Below, piece after piece: positions 8,902 to 18,336 of a stretch of 64,000 nt of DNA. Both the position numbers and the translations under genes were made by a program. The DNA lies in assembly GCF_049965695.1 (NCBI RefSeq), contig NZ_JBMFWB010000002.1, positions 55,147 to 119,146 on the forward strand, written 5' to 3'. Numbering within the stretch: position 1 is the stretch's first letter; every line of letters begins with the position of its first letter. The stretch comes from Athalassotoga sp049965695 (GTDB lineage: Bacteria; Thermotogota; Thermotogae; Mesoaciditogales; Mesoaciditogaceae). A model generated the notes under the pieces. It had not been told where the DNA came from and did no database searches. It was given only the letters and a program-made list of their open reading frames with translations.

Positions 8902-9142
8902 GTATACCAAACAAAATTCAAATTCCGAATCATCGCTCCAGCAGGTGCCTACAACGGCAGGTAGCGTGTGGCTCGTGGCACTTAAGAATTGACAATTTTC
9001 AATTGCCAATTGAGATAACGCGTAATCTGCGATTGACAGAGTCTTTTACTGTTCACTCTTCACACGTCCTCACCAATTGAGGCATCTAGCCATCCGCTTA
9101 CGGTAAATGACAATTCGGCTTTTAAAGTGAGTTAAGTATATC
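8902..9142. repeat. Dispersed intergenic repeat element, copy 1
   Basis: Fills the gap between the M55 peptidase and mnmA. The left end reads GTATACCAAACAAAATTC followed by AAATTCCGAATC, nearly identical to copy 5; the right end is GCTTTTAAAGTGAG followed by TTAAGTATATC, as in copy 2. The middle holds degenerate 7-base periods (ATTGACA, ATTTTCA, ATTGCCA, ATTGAGA) and GCAGGTAGCGTGTGGC, which recurs inverted in copy 4. The right end overlaps the last codons and stop of mnmA. No open frame of note. Confidence 0.75.
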
Positions 9143-10180
9143 CGTTTTTGCCAAAACTCCTCCGCCCAAAAGTTCTTTGTCCTTGTAAAAAGCAATTATC
9201 TGTCCTGGAACCGGAACGACAGGTTCATAAAAATGCACAATTGCCGTTTCGGGATCAAAACTGCATTTTACAAGGGGAGATGTACTTCGTACCTTACACT
9301 CGCAATCTAAAAGGTACGATTTATCTACAAAAAGATTTAAATCTTTCACGTACGAATGATTTTTGAACAGATCGGATTTTTTCCCGACTTTGATCGTGTT
9401 TTTTAAAGGATCTACATCAACGACGTAAACTTTTTCTCCTGTCGCAATACCAATACCTTTTCTCTGGCCTACCGCATACATCTGGTATCCTTCATGCTGA
9501 CCTATAACCTTACCATCTACATCCATGACAGGACCTGCACGTAAATCCACACCATTTGATCTGAAGAAATTGCCCAGATCTCCATCTGGAATGAAGCACA
9601 CATCCTGACTGTCTGGCTTTGCTCCAACGATAAGATCGTTTTTAATCGCAATTTGCCTTACATCTGCTTTTTGCATTTCACCGACCGGCAATATAAGTCT
9701 ATCAAAGAGTTTCTTTTCAACAAGGGAAAGAAAATAAGATTGATCTTTTTTAATTTCATTTGCCATAAAGACTTTTCCAGCTTTAACGATGGCATAATGC
9801 CCCGTTGCCCACCTGTCCGATCCCATCTTATCACCAAACACTTCAAGAGCCCAAAATTTCATCTTTTTGTTGCACCATGCACATGGATTAGGGGTTATGC
9901 CTGCTTTATATCCATCCAAAAATGCTTGTATTATCCTTTCCCTGAATTCTTTTTTGAGATCGACAACATCAAGGGGAATGCCTATTTTTTTTGATATCTT
10001 TAAAGCATCCATGGTGTCATCGGGGCTGCAACACACTTTTTTCTTTAAATCGTATTTTGAAAAAAACAGATCATCTTCCATCTTAAAATGAATTCCAACG
10101 ACATCGTATCCTGCCTTTTTAAGCAAAAATGCACTTACAGCGCTATCTACCCCGCCGCTCATTGCAACTAAAACTTTCAA
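9122..10180 (-). CDS. mnmA: tRNA-specific 2-thiouridylase MnmA
   Basis: MnmA (352 aa) makes 2-thiouridine at the wobble position of Lys, Glu and Gln tRNAs. The PP-loop AMSGGVDSAV is at residues 6-15, the first catalytic cysteine lies in TPNPCAWCNKKMKF near residue 100, and the second in KPDSQDVCFIPDGDLG near 195. The C-terminal beta-barrel domain is complete in length. TTG start behind GGTGGTGC. The last residues (LNSL) and the TAA stop are encoded by the terminal sequence of a dispersed repeat, so the natural C-terminus may have been replaced. Confidence 0.96.
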   Translation of the reverse strand: MKVLVAMSGGVDSAVSAFLLKKAGYDVVGIHFKMEDDLFFSKYDLKKKVCCSPDDTMDALKISKKIGIPLDVVDLKKEFRERIIQAFLDGYKAGITPNPCAWCNKKMKFWALEVFGDKMGSDRWATGHYAIVKAGKVFMANEIKKDQSYFLSLVEKKLFDRLILPVGEMQKADVRQIAIKNDLIVGAKPDSQDVCFIPDGDLGNFFRSNGVDLRAGPVMDVDGKVIGQHEGYQMYAVGQRKGIGIATGEKVYVVDVDPLKNTIKVGKKSDLFKNHSYVKDLNLFVDKSYLLDCECKVRSTSPLVKCSFDPETAIVHFYEPVVPVPGQIIAFYKDKELLGGGVLAKTDILNSL

Positions 10181-10207
10181 ATTTGCACCACCAATCAGAT
10201 CACGATC

Positions 10208-10237
10208 TTGATTTTACATCCTTAATGATGATATAAT
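10208..10237 (+). promoter_or_regulatory. Predicted sigma-A promoter for rpoN
   Basis: TTGATT at 10208-10213 and TATAAT at 10232-10237 with an 18-base spacer, in the divergent gap between mnmA and rpoN. A start near 10244 would give a leader of about 90 bases. Confidence 0.6.
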
Positions 10238-10335
10238 AACTAAGAAAAATATTTTTAATCATGTTGCCTTTATTGTGAACTATTCTTTCCAACATTCAAT
10301 TCAATTTTACAACATTTTTTAATTGGAGATCAAAA

Positions 10336-11610
10336 ATGAATCAATTCATCTTTCAAAAACTCAAATTAAAGAATACCATTTTTTTGAGCAACAAGATGTT
10401 GCTATCTTTAAAATTGCTGAACACAAATGCTTTAGACCTCGAAGAAGAAATAAACAAAATAGTGGAAGAAAATCCATTTCTTGAAGCGGAAGTACTTACC
10501 ATGCCAAACGAATACAGAAATGTAAGAAAAACAGATGTTGAAGATGATTACATTGAAAATTACGAACTTGAAAACAGATCTTTAAAAACATACCTCATCG
10601 ATCAATTTTATGCCTTAGAATATGATGAACTGGAAGAAAAAATTTTTCTTTATTTGGTTGATCTCATCGATCAGCACGGTTTCATAAGATCAGAAGTTAA
10701 AGAAATAGCAAAAGATCTGAAAGTGTCTCCTGAAAAAGTGGAAAAGGTTTTAAAAATGCTTAAATCCCTTGATCCACCTGGCATTGGAAGTAAAAATATA
10801 CAAGAAGCGCTGAAATGTCAAACTGATGATAAAGACGTCATCACTTTGATCGACTTAATTGAGATAATCCAAAAAAATCCACAGGAAGCGCTGAGAAGGT
10901 CTGGGATGTCAAAAGAAAGATTTGAAGAAGCGCTTTCAAAAATCAAAAATCTTAATCCTTATCCGGCAAACGGTTTTTACGAATCTTCATACACACAATA
11001 CGTTGAGCCGGATATTTTTATAACAAAAAAAGACGATCAATATGAAGTCTTCCTTAACGATCGAATTGACATTAAATTTTCATCTCTCGAATTTTACGAC
11101 AAACTGATCCATTCCGGAAACCAATCTTACATCGAATTCGCCAAATTAAAATACGATCAGGCCAAAAACCTGATAGAAGCATTCTTAAAAAGAAAAGAAA
11201 CACTTTTAAAATTCGGCCAATTAATCGCCAAAAAAGAATCGGATTTTTTGAATGGTGGCAGATCAACGCCTCTTAAGGTGTCATCGGTTGCGGCAGAACT
11301 TGGAATAAACGCTTCAACCGTTACAAGAACAATTTCTTCGAAATACGTCAAGACTCCAAGAGGCATATACCCTTTGAAATTCTTTTTTGAAAGGTTTCTG
11401 TACAAAAGCAATCATCAAGAAATATCACGAGACGACATAAAAGAAAAAATTTTGAATTACGTATCAAAAGAGGATAAGAAGTGTCCATTGTCAGATTCAA
11501 AGATAGAAGAAATGTTGATGTCCGAGGGTATAAGTTTGAGCAGGCGAGTTATAGCCAAATACAGAGATGAACTCGGAATACCTTCTTCTTCGAAGAGAAA
11601 AATGGCATGA
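10336..11610 (+). CDS. rpoN: RNA polymerase sigma-54 factor
   Basis: Alternative sigma factor (424 aa) that recognises -24/-12 promoters and needs an AAA+ activator. Region I is seen at the N-terminus (QKLKLKNTIF...LEEEINKIVEENPFLE), the core-binding domain follows, then the HTH with VSSVAAELGINASTVTRTIS. The C-terminal RpoN box is RRVIAKYRDELG. The acidic region II is almost absent, as in other compact RpoN proteins. A sigma-A type promoter lies upstream. The ATG overlaps nothing upstream; the stop overlaps the ATG of the next gene. Confidence 0.95.
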   Translation: MNQFIFQKLKLKNTIFLSNKMLLSLKLLNTNALDLEEEINKIVEENPFLEAEVLTMPNEYRNVRKTDVEDDYIENYELENRSLKTYLIDQFYALEYDELEEKIFLYLVDLIDQHGFIRSEVKEIAKDLKVSPEKVEKVLKMLKSLDPPGIGSKNIQEALKCQTDDKDVITLIDLIEIIQKNPQEALRRSGMSKERFEEALSKIKNLNPYPANGFYESSYTQYVEPDIFITKKDDQYEVFLNDRIDIKFSSLEFYDKLIHSGNQSYIEFAKLKYDQAKNLIEAFLKRKETLLKFGQLIAKKESDFLNGGRSTPLKVSSVAAELGINASTVTRTISSKYVKTPRGIYPLKFFFERFLYKSNHQEISRDDIKEKILNYVSKEDKKCPLSDSKIEEMLMSEGISLSRRVIAKYRDELGIPSSSKRKMA

Positions 11611-12272
11611 GAACGGTTATCTTTGCCGGAGGAGATTACAAAGAGCACGACTTTTACAGATCGACGATTAACTTTTTCGATCTCAAAATAGCAGCCGATT
11701 CAGGTGCAAATTTTTTGAAATTCATAAACGTCGTTCCAGATATTTTGATAGGAGACATGGATTCAATCAACGAAGAGACGTTGCACTTTTGCGAAGAAAA
11801 TGGATCCAAGATCATTCGATTTCCTCCTCAAAAAGATGAGATAGATACAGAACTTGCCATGATCGAAGCATCGAAGATCGGATCTGAAACTATTTTTATC
11901 GCCGGTGCATTTGGTACAAGACTTGATCAAACATTGGGCGTTTTCAGACTGATGGAACGTTTTAGGAACAGCATAATTTTTAACGAAGATGTTTGTTCCT
12001 TTATCATAGATCATCCGTTAGATCTTGAAAGCATAATTGGAGAAACATGGTCGATAATACCTCTTCAAAAAGATGCCAACAACGTTTCTCTTAAAGGATT
12101 TAAATATGATCTGAGCCATAGAAAAATGGAGTATCTCAGACCATACGGAATAAGCAATGAATCTTCTGAAAATAATGTTTTCATAGATCCAGGAGATGGC
12201 AAATTGCTTGTTTTCAGATATCACTCAAGATCTTTCGGATGGATAGATGAACTTTCTTTCAAATTGAAATAG
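11607..12272 (+). CDS. thiN: Thiamine pyrophosphokinase
   Basis: Enzyme of 221 aa that transfers pyrophosphate from ATP to thiamine to form the cofactor TPP. The family motifs are present: ADSGANFL near 30, PDILIGDMDSI near 45, PPQKDEIDTELAM near 75 and GAFGTRLDQTLG near 100. The C-terminal thiamine-binding beta domain is recognisable by length and by the FIDPGDGKLLVF strand. Overlaps rpoN by four bases. TPP is needed by the PFOR encoded nearby, although that link is only contextual. Confidence 0.9.
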   Translation: MRTVIFAGGDYKEHDFYRSTINFFDLKIAADSGANFLKFINVVPDILIGDMDSINEETLHFCEENGSKIIRFPPQKDEIDTELAMIEASKIGSETIFIAGAFGTRLDQTLGVFRLMERFRNSIIFNEDVCSFIIDHPLDLESIIGETWSIIPLQKDANNVSLKGFKYDLSHRKMEYLRPYGISNESSENNVFIDPGDGKLLVFRYHSRSFGWIDELSFKLK

Positions 12273-12284
12273 AGGTGATGAAAA

Positions 12285-13181
12285 ATGAAGGAGGAAAAAA
12301 CGATCCGTCAGTTGAAAAAAGAGGCTATGTTGTTGAAGATCAAGGGCTATTACAACATGACCAAATCTGAATTGGCTGAAGTTATTTCACGAAGAAGAAT
12401 GGAACTTTCCAAAAAGATTCGAGAACTCGATACCATGGAAATCGATGAACTGAGAAAGTTGTCAAAGGAATTCGATCTAAAAGTACCATGGAAATCTGCC
12501 AGAAGTACCTTTGTAAAAAAGATAAAAGCCCTTTTCGAAAATCTTAAGTTGAACGGCGAATTGGAAGAACAAAAATTCGAAAAAAATAAATTACCATCTC
12601 AAAATGTCTCTTCTTTTGAAACGCAGAGAACGCAAAATGTTAATAAAGCACCTGAAACAGTTATATCACTTCCTGTAAGTTATTTCAAAGACAAGTTTTG
12701 CGGTCTTGAGGTAAATCCAAATTGGATTCATTTTTACTGGGATTTTTCACCTAAAAATCTTGAAATCATAAAAGAACATTCAAATCTTGTTCTGCGCGTT
12801 TACGATGTCACATACATAGAATTCAATGGCATAAATGCCCACAGAACTTTTGAGATGGAAATAGACGAAAAGATGAAAAAATATTATGTTTTTGTGCCAC
12901 AATCCGGCGCGGATTACATTGCAGAAATAGGATACAAAGAAAACAACAGATTTGTGCCTCTTTTAAGATCTAACCTTGTTTCGACACCTCCTTCTTCAGC
13001 AAAAATAGCGCAGATGGAACTTTGGATGGATCTCAGATCAAAAAGAAAGTTCACGGAAATGAGTCCTTCCAGAAAAGTTTTGAGAATAGAAAAACTCGTA
13101 GGATTTGCTTCCATGCCAACAAGTGGATTTAAATCAGGCGGTGGATCGTTTTTCATACTTAGCGGGAGGCGAGGGTCTTGA
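12285..13181 (+). CDS. DUF4912 protein with Rho_N/SAP-like N-terminus
   Basis: Protein of 298 aa. Two short helix-extended-loop-helix units resembling Rho N-terminal or SAP domains occupy about residues 5-85 (IRQLKKEAMLLKIKGYYNMTK and MEIDELRKLSKEFDLKVP). Residues about 130-235 match DUF4912, with NPNWIHFYWDFS, LVLRVYDVT and YIAEIGYKENNRFVPLLRS. In my knowledge DUF4912 genes often precede GH57 branching-enzyme genes, and that is so here, with a 4-base overlap. A role in glucan metabolism or its control is inference. Confidence 0.85.
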   Translation: MKEEKTIRQLKKEAMLLKIKGYYNMTKSELAEVISRRRMELSKKIRELDTMEIDELRKLSKEFDLKVPWKSARSTFVKKIKALFENLKLNGELEEQKFEKNKLPSQNVSSFETQRTQNVNKAPETVISLPVSYFKDKFCGLEVNPNWIHFYWDFSPKNLEIIKEHSNLVLRVYDVTYIEFNGINAHRTFEMEIDEKMKKYYVFVPQSGADYIAEIGYKENNRFVPLLRSNLVSTPPSSAKIAQMELWMDLRSKRKFTEMSPSRKVLRIEKLVGFASMPTSGFKSGGGSFFILSGRRGS

Positions 13182-14761
13182 AGGGGAAAGTACTCTTGAT
13201 GCTTCATGCCCATTTGCCGTACGTCAACCATCCAGATCATCCTTATTTTCTCGAAGAAAACTGGCTGTTTGAAGCTATAACCGAAACTTACATTCCATTG
13301 CTTATGGCTTTTGAAAGGCTTGAAAGAGATAACGTCCCTTTTGGTATAACAATTTCTTTGAGTCCACCTTTGATTGAAATGTTTGCTGAACGTACGCTTG
13401 TTGATAAATACAGGAGACATCTCGAATCGCTTATAGAACTCGCAAAAAAAGAGGTCGATCTCACAAAAAAAGAAGAAGCGGCAAAACACGAAATGGCTCT
13501 GAAATATCTCAACGATTTTAAGGAAGAACTTGCATTTTTTGACAATTACAATGGAAATCTTTTGACAGCATTTAAGGATGTGGAAAAGACCGGGAACGTT
13601 CAATTGATAACGTGCAATGCTACCCATGGCTTCCTCCCGCTTATGAAGATAAATCCCAAAGCGGTTCACGCTCAAATTGCGATAGGTGTTAAAGCATTCG
13701 AAGAAAGAATGGGAGATCATCCAAAAGGAATGTGGCTTGCCGAATCAGGATACTATCCGGAACTTGACAAAGAACTTGCCATGCAAGATTTAAACTTCTT
13801 TTTTGTAGATTCGCATGGCTTATGGTATGCGGATGTCCCACCTCACTACGACGTTTACAGACCGGTTATGACTCCTTCGGGAGTTTTTGTGTTTGCGCGA
13901 GATCCAGAATCAAGCGAGCAAATTTGGTCTGCTCAACTTGGGTATCCTGGTGATCCGAATTACAGGGAATTTTACAGAGATGTGGGATTCGATAGACCTT
14001 TTGATTACATAAGACCCTACGTTGATCCATCAGGAGTCAGAACAAATACAGGTATAAAATACCATAAAATAACAGGCAACGTTTCTCTGGGAGACAAAGC
14101 ACTTTATAACCCTGAAAATGGTCTTCAAACGGCTTTAAATCATGCAAAAGACTTTGTCCAAAAAAAAGCGTCTCAGGTACACAGGCTTAAAGAACAAATG
14201 GGAGTTGAACCTGTTATAGTTGCCCCTTTTGATGCGGAACTTTTTGGTCACTGGTGGTATGAAGGACCTAATTTCCTTGAATTTTTTTTAAGGGAATCCG
14301 CAAAGTCAGATATTTTTGAATCTTCAACACCGGACAGAGTTTTAACTTCACTCGATGATGTTCAAATTTTAACTCCGGCCAAATCAAGTTGGGGTGCAAA
14401 CGGATACAACGAAACGTGGATAAACGGTTCTAACGATTGGATATATCCTCACCTTCACGAAGCAGAGAGTAGAATGAGTGAACTTGCAAGTCAATATTTA
14501 AATGCCTCCGATTCCCTTTACATACGTGCACTCAACATGTGTGCAAGGGAATTGTTACTTGCGGAATCAAGCGATTGGGCCTTTATAATGACGACGGGCA
14601 CTTCTGTTGAATATGCAGTTAACAGAACTAACACACATTTATCACGTTTTCTTGAGATATATGATGCAATAAAGTCGCATAATATAGATGAGAGATCGAT
14701 AGAACTTTACGAGTGGCTCGATCCGATTTTCCCGTACATTGATTATCGAGTCTATGCATGA
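13178..14761 (+). CDS. GH57 1,4-alpha-glucan branching enzyme
   Basis: Cytoplasmic glycoside hydrolase family 57 protein (527 aa) of the branching-enzyme type with a C-terminal DUF1957-like domain. The N-terminus is LLMLHAHLPYVNHP. The nucleophile is Glu189 in MWLAESGYYPE and the acid/base Asp352 in VAPFDAELFGHWWYEGP, which fit the positions known for archaeal and Thermus enzymes. It would add alpha-1,6 branches to glycogen-like glucan. TTG start behind GGGAGGCGAGGG. No signal peptide. Confidence 0.9.
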   Translation: MKGKVLLMLHAHLPYVNHPDHPYFLEENWLFEAITETYIPLLMAFERLERDNVPFGITISLSPPLIEMFAERTLVDKYRRHLESLIELAKKEVDLTKKEEAAKHEMALKYLNDFKEELAFFDNYNGNLLTAFKDVEKTGNVQLITCNATHGFLPLMKINPKAVHAQIAIGVKAFEERMGDHPKGMWLAESGYYPELDKELAMQDLNFFFVDSHGLWYADVPPHYDVYRPVMTPSGVFVFARDPESSEQIWSAQLGYPGDPNYREFYRDVGFDRPFDYIRPYVDPSGVRTNTGIKYHKITGNVSLGDKALYNPENGLQTALNHAKDFVQKKASQVHRLKEQMGVEPVIVAPFDAELFGHWWYEGPNFLEFFLRESAKSDIFESSTPDRVLTSLDDVQILTPAKSSWGANGYNETWINGSNDWIYPHLHEAESRMSELASQYLNASDSLYIRALNMCARELLLAESSDWAFIMTTGTSVEYAVNRTNTHLSRFLEIYDAIKSHNIDERSIELYEWLDPIFPYIDYRVYA

Positions 14762-14801
14762 GTGATTTTGGATTTGGAAATTAAAAGATCAGGAGGTAAA
14801 A

Positions 14802-17800
14802 ATGGCAAGGAAAATGAGTACTATGGATGGAAACACGGCCGCAGCTCATGTGGCTTACGCTTTTACCGAAGTTGCCACAATATATCCAATAACTCCATCT
14901 TCTCCGATGGCCGAACTTACGGATTTGTGGTCTGCTCAGGGAAGAAAAAACATTTTTGGTCAGAGGGTAAACGTTGTGGAAATGCAATCCGAAGGTGGTG
15001 CCTCAGGCGCAATGCACGGAGCCTTGGCCGCAGGATCTCTTGCGACAACTTACACGGCATCTCAGGGTTTGCTTTTGATGGTTCCGAACATTTACAAGAT
15101 AGCAGGTGAACTTTTACCTGGAGTTTTCCATGTTGCAGCAAGAACGATAGCCGCCCATGCGCTATCCATATTTGGAGATCATTCAGATGTCATGGCTGTA
15201 AGGCAAAGCGGAGTCGCATTGCTTGCTTCTGGCAGCGTTCAAGAAGTTATGGATCTCGGAAGCATTGCGCATTTATCGGCAATAAGGTCGAGAATCCCGT
15301 TTTTGCATTTTTTCGATGGCTTTAGAACATCTCACGAGATTCAGAAGATAGAGGTGTTTGAATACGATGAACTTGCAAAATTGCTTGACTGGGATGCTTT
15401 TAAAGCCTTCAAAGACAGAGCCCTTAATCCCGAGCATCCTAAAACCATGGGGACGGCGCAAAACCCAGATATCTTCTTTCAGGCCAAAGAATCTTCCAAC
15501 AAATTTTACATGGCAGTGCCGGATATCGTTGCCGATTACATGGAAAAGATATCAAAACTCACCGGCAGAGAATACAAACCTTTCAATTATTACGGAGATC
15601 CGAATGCCGATCGTATTGTAATCGCTATGGGGTCTGTAACAGAAGCGGCATCGGAAGTGGTTGACTATTTGAATTCCAAGGGTGAAAGAGTTGGTCTGAT
15701 CAAAGTGCATCTTTACAGACCTTTTTCAGAGAAATACTTTTTAGATGTTTTACCCAAAACAGCCAAGAAGATAGCAGTTCTCGACAGAACCAAGGAATCT
15801 GGTTCTCTTGGTGAGCCACTTTACGAAGATGTAAGAACTCTATTTTACGGAAGGCAAAATGCTCCTCTTGTAGTTGGAGGGCGTTACGGCTTAAGTTCGA
15901 AGGATACAACTCCTTCACAGATAAAGGCTGTTTTTGACAATTTAAACCAATCTAATCCGAAGAACTGGTTTACCATAGGAATTGTGGACGATGTGACAAA
16001 TACATCCTTACCAGTTAAAGAAAAATTGAATACTTCTGCAGAAGGCACTATAAGATGCAAATTCTGGGGATTTGGATCAGATGGCACTGTCGGCGCAAAC
16101 AAAGATGCCATAAAGATCATAGGCGACAACACCCAGATGTACGCACAGGGATATTTTGCCTACGATTCACATAAATCCGGAGGTGTCACCATTTCTCATC
16201 TGAGATTTGGGAAACATCCCATAAGATCAACTTATCTTATAGAAGAAGCGGATTACGTTGCATGCCACAAACAATCTTACGTTTACCAGTATGACGTGTT
16301 GGATGGACTCAAAAAAGGTGGTACCTTTGTGCTCAACACGATCTGGAAAGAATCAGATCTCGATCAAAAATTGCCAGGTAAGATGAAACGATATTTGGCC
16401 CAAAACAACGTGAACTTCTACATAATAGACGCCACGCATATCGCGATGAATATAGGACTTGGCGCAAGAATAAACATGATAATGCAATCAGCATTTTTCA
16501 AACTGACAAATGTGGTGCCGATAGATGATGCCGTTAAATATCTCAAAGAGGCCATAGTTCATTCTTACGGTTCCAAAGGAGAAAAGGTTGTTCAGATGAA
16601 TTATCAGGCTGTAGATCAGGGAATAAACTCACTTGTAAAGGTTAAAATACCTGATTCATGGAAAAATGCAAAAGAAGACGAAAATATGCCTTCTATTCCC
16701 GAAAGACCTGATTTTGTAAAAAATATCGCGGATGTCATGAACAGGCAGGAAGGAGATAAACTTCCGGTCTCTGCATTTGTTGGACGTGAAAACGGCGAAT
16801 TTCCTCAGGGAACGGCCGCCTACGAAAAACGCGGAGTTGCCGTAGAAATACCTGAATGGCAGCCAGATAGTTGCATTCAATGTAACCAATGCGCTTTTGC
16901 CTGTCCGCACGCGGTTATAAGACCATTTTTGCTTGACGATGAAGAGGTCAAAAAGGCGCCTAAAAATTTCGTCACCAAAGATGCCAAAGGCAAAGGACTT
17001 GAAGGATTGAAATACACGATACAGATCTCTCCGCTTGATTGTACCGGATGCGGTGTTTGCGTCGATGTCTGTCCAACTCCAAATAAATCTCTTGTCATGA
17101 AGCCTCTTGAAGATCAGGAAAAAGAAATTCCGAACTGGGATTTCGCGGTGAAGGAAGTTTCAGATAAATCAGATCGAATACCACCTGATACGATAAAGGG
17201 AAGTCAATTCGCACGTCCGTTGCTTGAATTCTCCGGTGCATGTCCGGGATGCGGTGAAACACCTTACGCGAAACTCGTCACGCAACTTTTTGGAGACAGA
17301 ATGATAATCGCCAACGCCACCGGTTGTTCATCCATCTGGGGCGCATCCGCTCCATCTACGCCTTACACGACAAACGCTGAAGGCCGAGGACCTGCATGGG
17401 CAAATTCTCTGTTCGAAGATAACGCAGAATACGCCCTGGGAATGGAACTTGCCGTGAAATACGAAAGAAATAGACTTTCCGATCTTATGAACGAAATGGT
17501 AACTTTGAATGTACCTCAAGAGATAAAAGATCCATTCTTAGAATGGCTTGCGGGTAAAAATGACGCCAAATCTTCCAAGATCGCAACGTTGAAGATATTA
17601 AAAGTGCTTGACAGACAATTGCCAGACAAAAGGGCAATGGAAATTCTCAAAGCCATAAAAGACAGAAGAGATGTACTGATAAAGAAATCCATATGGGCTT
17701 TTGGAGGAGACGGATGGGCTTACGATATAGATTACGGTGGCCTTGATCATGTGCTTGCCTCCAACGAAGATGTCAATGTGCTTGTTTTTGACACGGAAGT

Positions 17801-18332
17801 TTATTCGAATACGGGCGGTCAGGCATCAAAATCAACTCCAGAGGCTGCAGTTGCACAATTTGCCGCTTCGGGTAAAAAAACAAGCAAAAAAGATCTTGGC
17901 CGTATGGCGATGACTTACGGATACGTTTACGTTGCTCAGGTAGCGATGGGAGCAAACATGAATCAGACTCTTAAAGCATTTTTGGAAGCAGAAAGTTATC
18001 CTGGTCCGTCTTTGATAATTGCCTATTCTCCTTGCATAAACCATGGAATAAAGGCCGGTATGGGTAAGATGGCAGATCAAGAAAAGCGTGCCGTCGAAGC
18101 CGGATATTGGCACCTTTACAGGTATAACCCCTTGCTTCGTAAAGACGGAAAGAATCCGTTCGTGCTTGATTCAAAAGAGCCAAAGGCCTCTTTCGAAGAT
18201 TTTCTCATGAGTGAAGTAAGATATTCTTCTTTAAAGATCACATTCCCAGAATTGGCCGATCAACTTTTCAAAGTCGCTGCCGAGGATGCCAAGCAAAGAT
18301 ATGAAACTTACAAAAAATTAAGTGAGGGGTGA
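14802..18332 (+). CDS. nifJ: Single-chain pyruvate:ferredoxin (flavodoxin) oxidoreductase
   Basis: Homodimeric-type PFOR (1176 aa) that oxidises pyruvate to acetyl-CoA and CO2 with reduction of ferredoxin. Domain order is classic: pyrimidine-binding domain (MDGNTAAAHVAYAF, YPITPSSPMAE), transketolase-like C-terminal part, gamma domain (FWGFGSDGTVGANK), an insert with two 4Fe-4S motifs (CIQCNQCAFACPHA near 692 and CTGCGVCVDVCPTP near 747), and the TPP domain (CPGCGETPYAKL near 814, GGDGWAYDIDYGGLDHV near 968). AGGAGGTAAAA precedes the ATG. Many Thermotogales instead use four separate subunits. Confidence 0.97.
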   Translation: MARKMSTMDGNTAAAHVAYAFTEVATIYPITPSSPMAELTDLWSAQGRKNIFGQRVNVVEMQSEGGASGAMHGALAAGSLATTYTASQGLLLMVPNIYKIAGELLPGVFHVAARTIAAHALSIFGDHSDVMAVRQSGVALLASGSVQEVMDLGSIAHLSAIRSRIPFLHFFDGFRTSHEIQKIEVFEYDELAKLLDWDAFKAFKDRALNPEHPKTMGTAQNPDIFFQAKESSNKFYMAVPDIVADYMEKISKLTGREYKPFNYYGDPNADRIVIAMGSVTEAASEVVDYLNSKGERVGLIKVHLYRPFSEKYFLDVLPKTAKKIAVLDRTKESGSLGEPLYEDVRTLFYGRQNAPLVVGGRYGLSSKDTTPSQIKAVFDNLNQSNPKNWFTIGIVDDVTNTSLPVKEKLNTSAEGTIRCKFWGFGSDGTVGANKDAIKIIGDNTQMYAQGYFAYDSHKSGGVTISHLRFGKHPIRSTYLIEEADYVACHKQSYVYQYDVLDGLKKGGTFVLNTIWKESDLDQKLPGKMKRYLAQNNVNFYIIDATHIAMNIGLGARINMIMQSAFFKLTNVVPIDDAVKYLKEAIVHSYGSKGEKVVQMNYQAVDQGINSLVKVKIPDSWKNAKEDENMPSIPERPDFVKNIADVMNRQEGDKLPVSAFVGRENGEFPQGTAAYEKRGVAVEIPEWQPDSCIQCNQCAFACPHAVIRPFLLDDEEVKKAPKNFVTKDAKGKGLEGLKYTIQISPLDCTGCGVCVDVCPTPNKSLVMKPLEDQEKEIPNWDFAVKEVSDKSDRIPPDTIKGSQFARPLLEFSGACPGCGETPYAKLVTQLFGDRMIIANATGCSSIWGASAPSTPYTTNAEGRGPAWANSLFEDNAEYALGMELAVKYERNRLSDLMNEMVTLNVPQEIKDPFLEWLAGKNDAKSSKIATLKILKVLDRQLPDKRAMEILKAIKDRRDVLIKKSIWAFGGDGWAYDIDYGGLDHVLASNEDVNVLVFDTEVYSNTGGQASKSTPEAAVAQFAASGKKTSKKDLGRMAMTYGYVYVAQVAMGANMNQTLKAFLEAESYPGPSLIIAYSPCINHGIKAGMGKMADQEKRAVEAGYWHLYRYNPLLRKDGKNPFVLDSKEPKASFEDFLMSEVRYSSLKITFPELADQLFKVAAEDAKQRYETYKKLSEG

Positions 18333-18336
18333 TCTT

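Noticed and set aside
14762..15109. Open frame ahead of and overlapping nifJ
   Set aside because: Out-of-frame shadow of nifJ, which has a clear ribosome site and strong family match from 14802.
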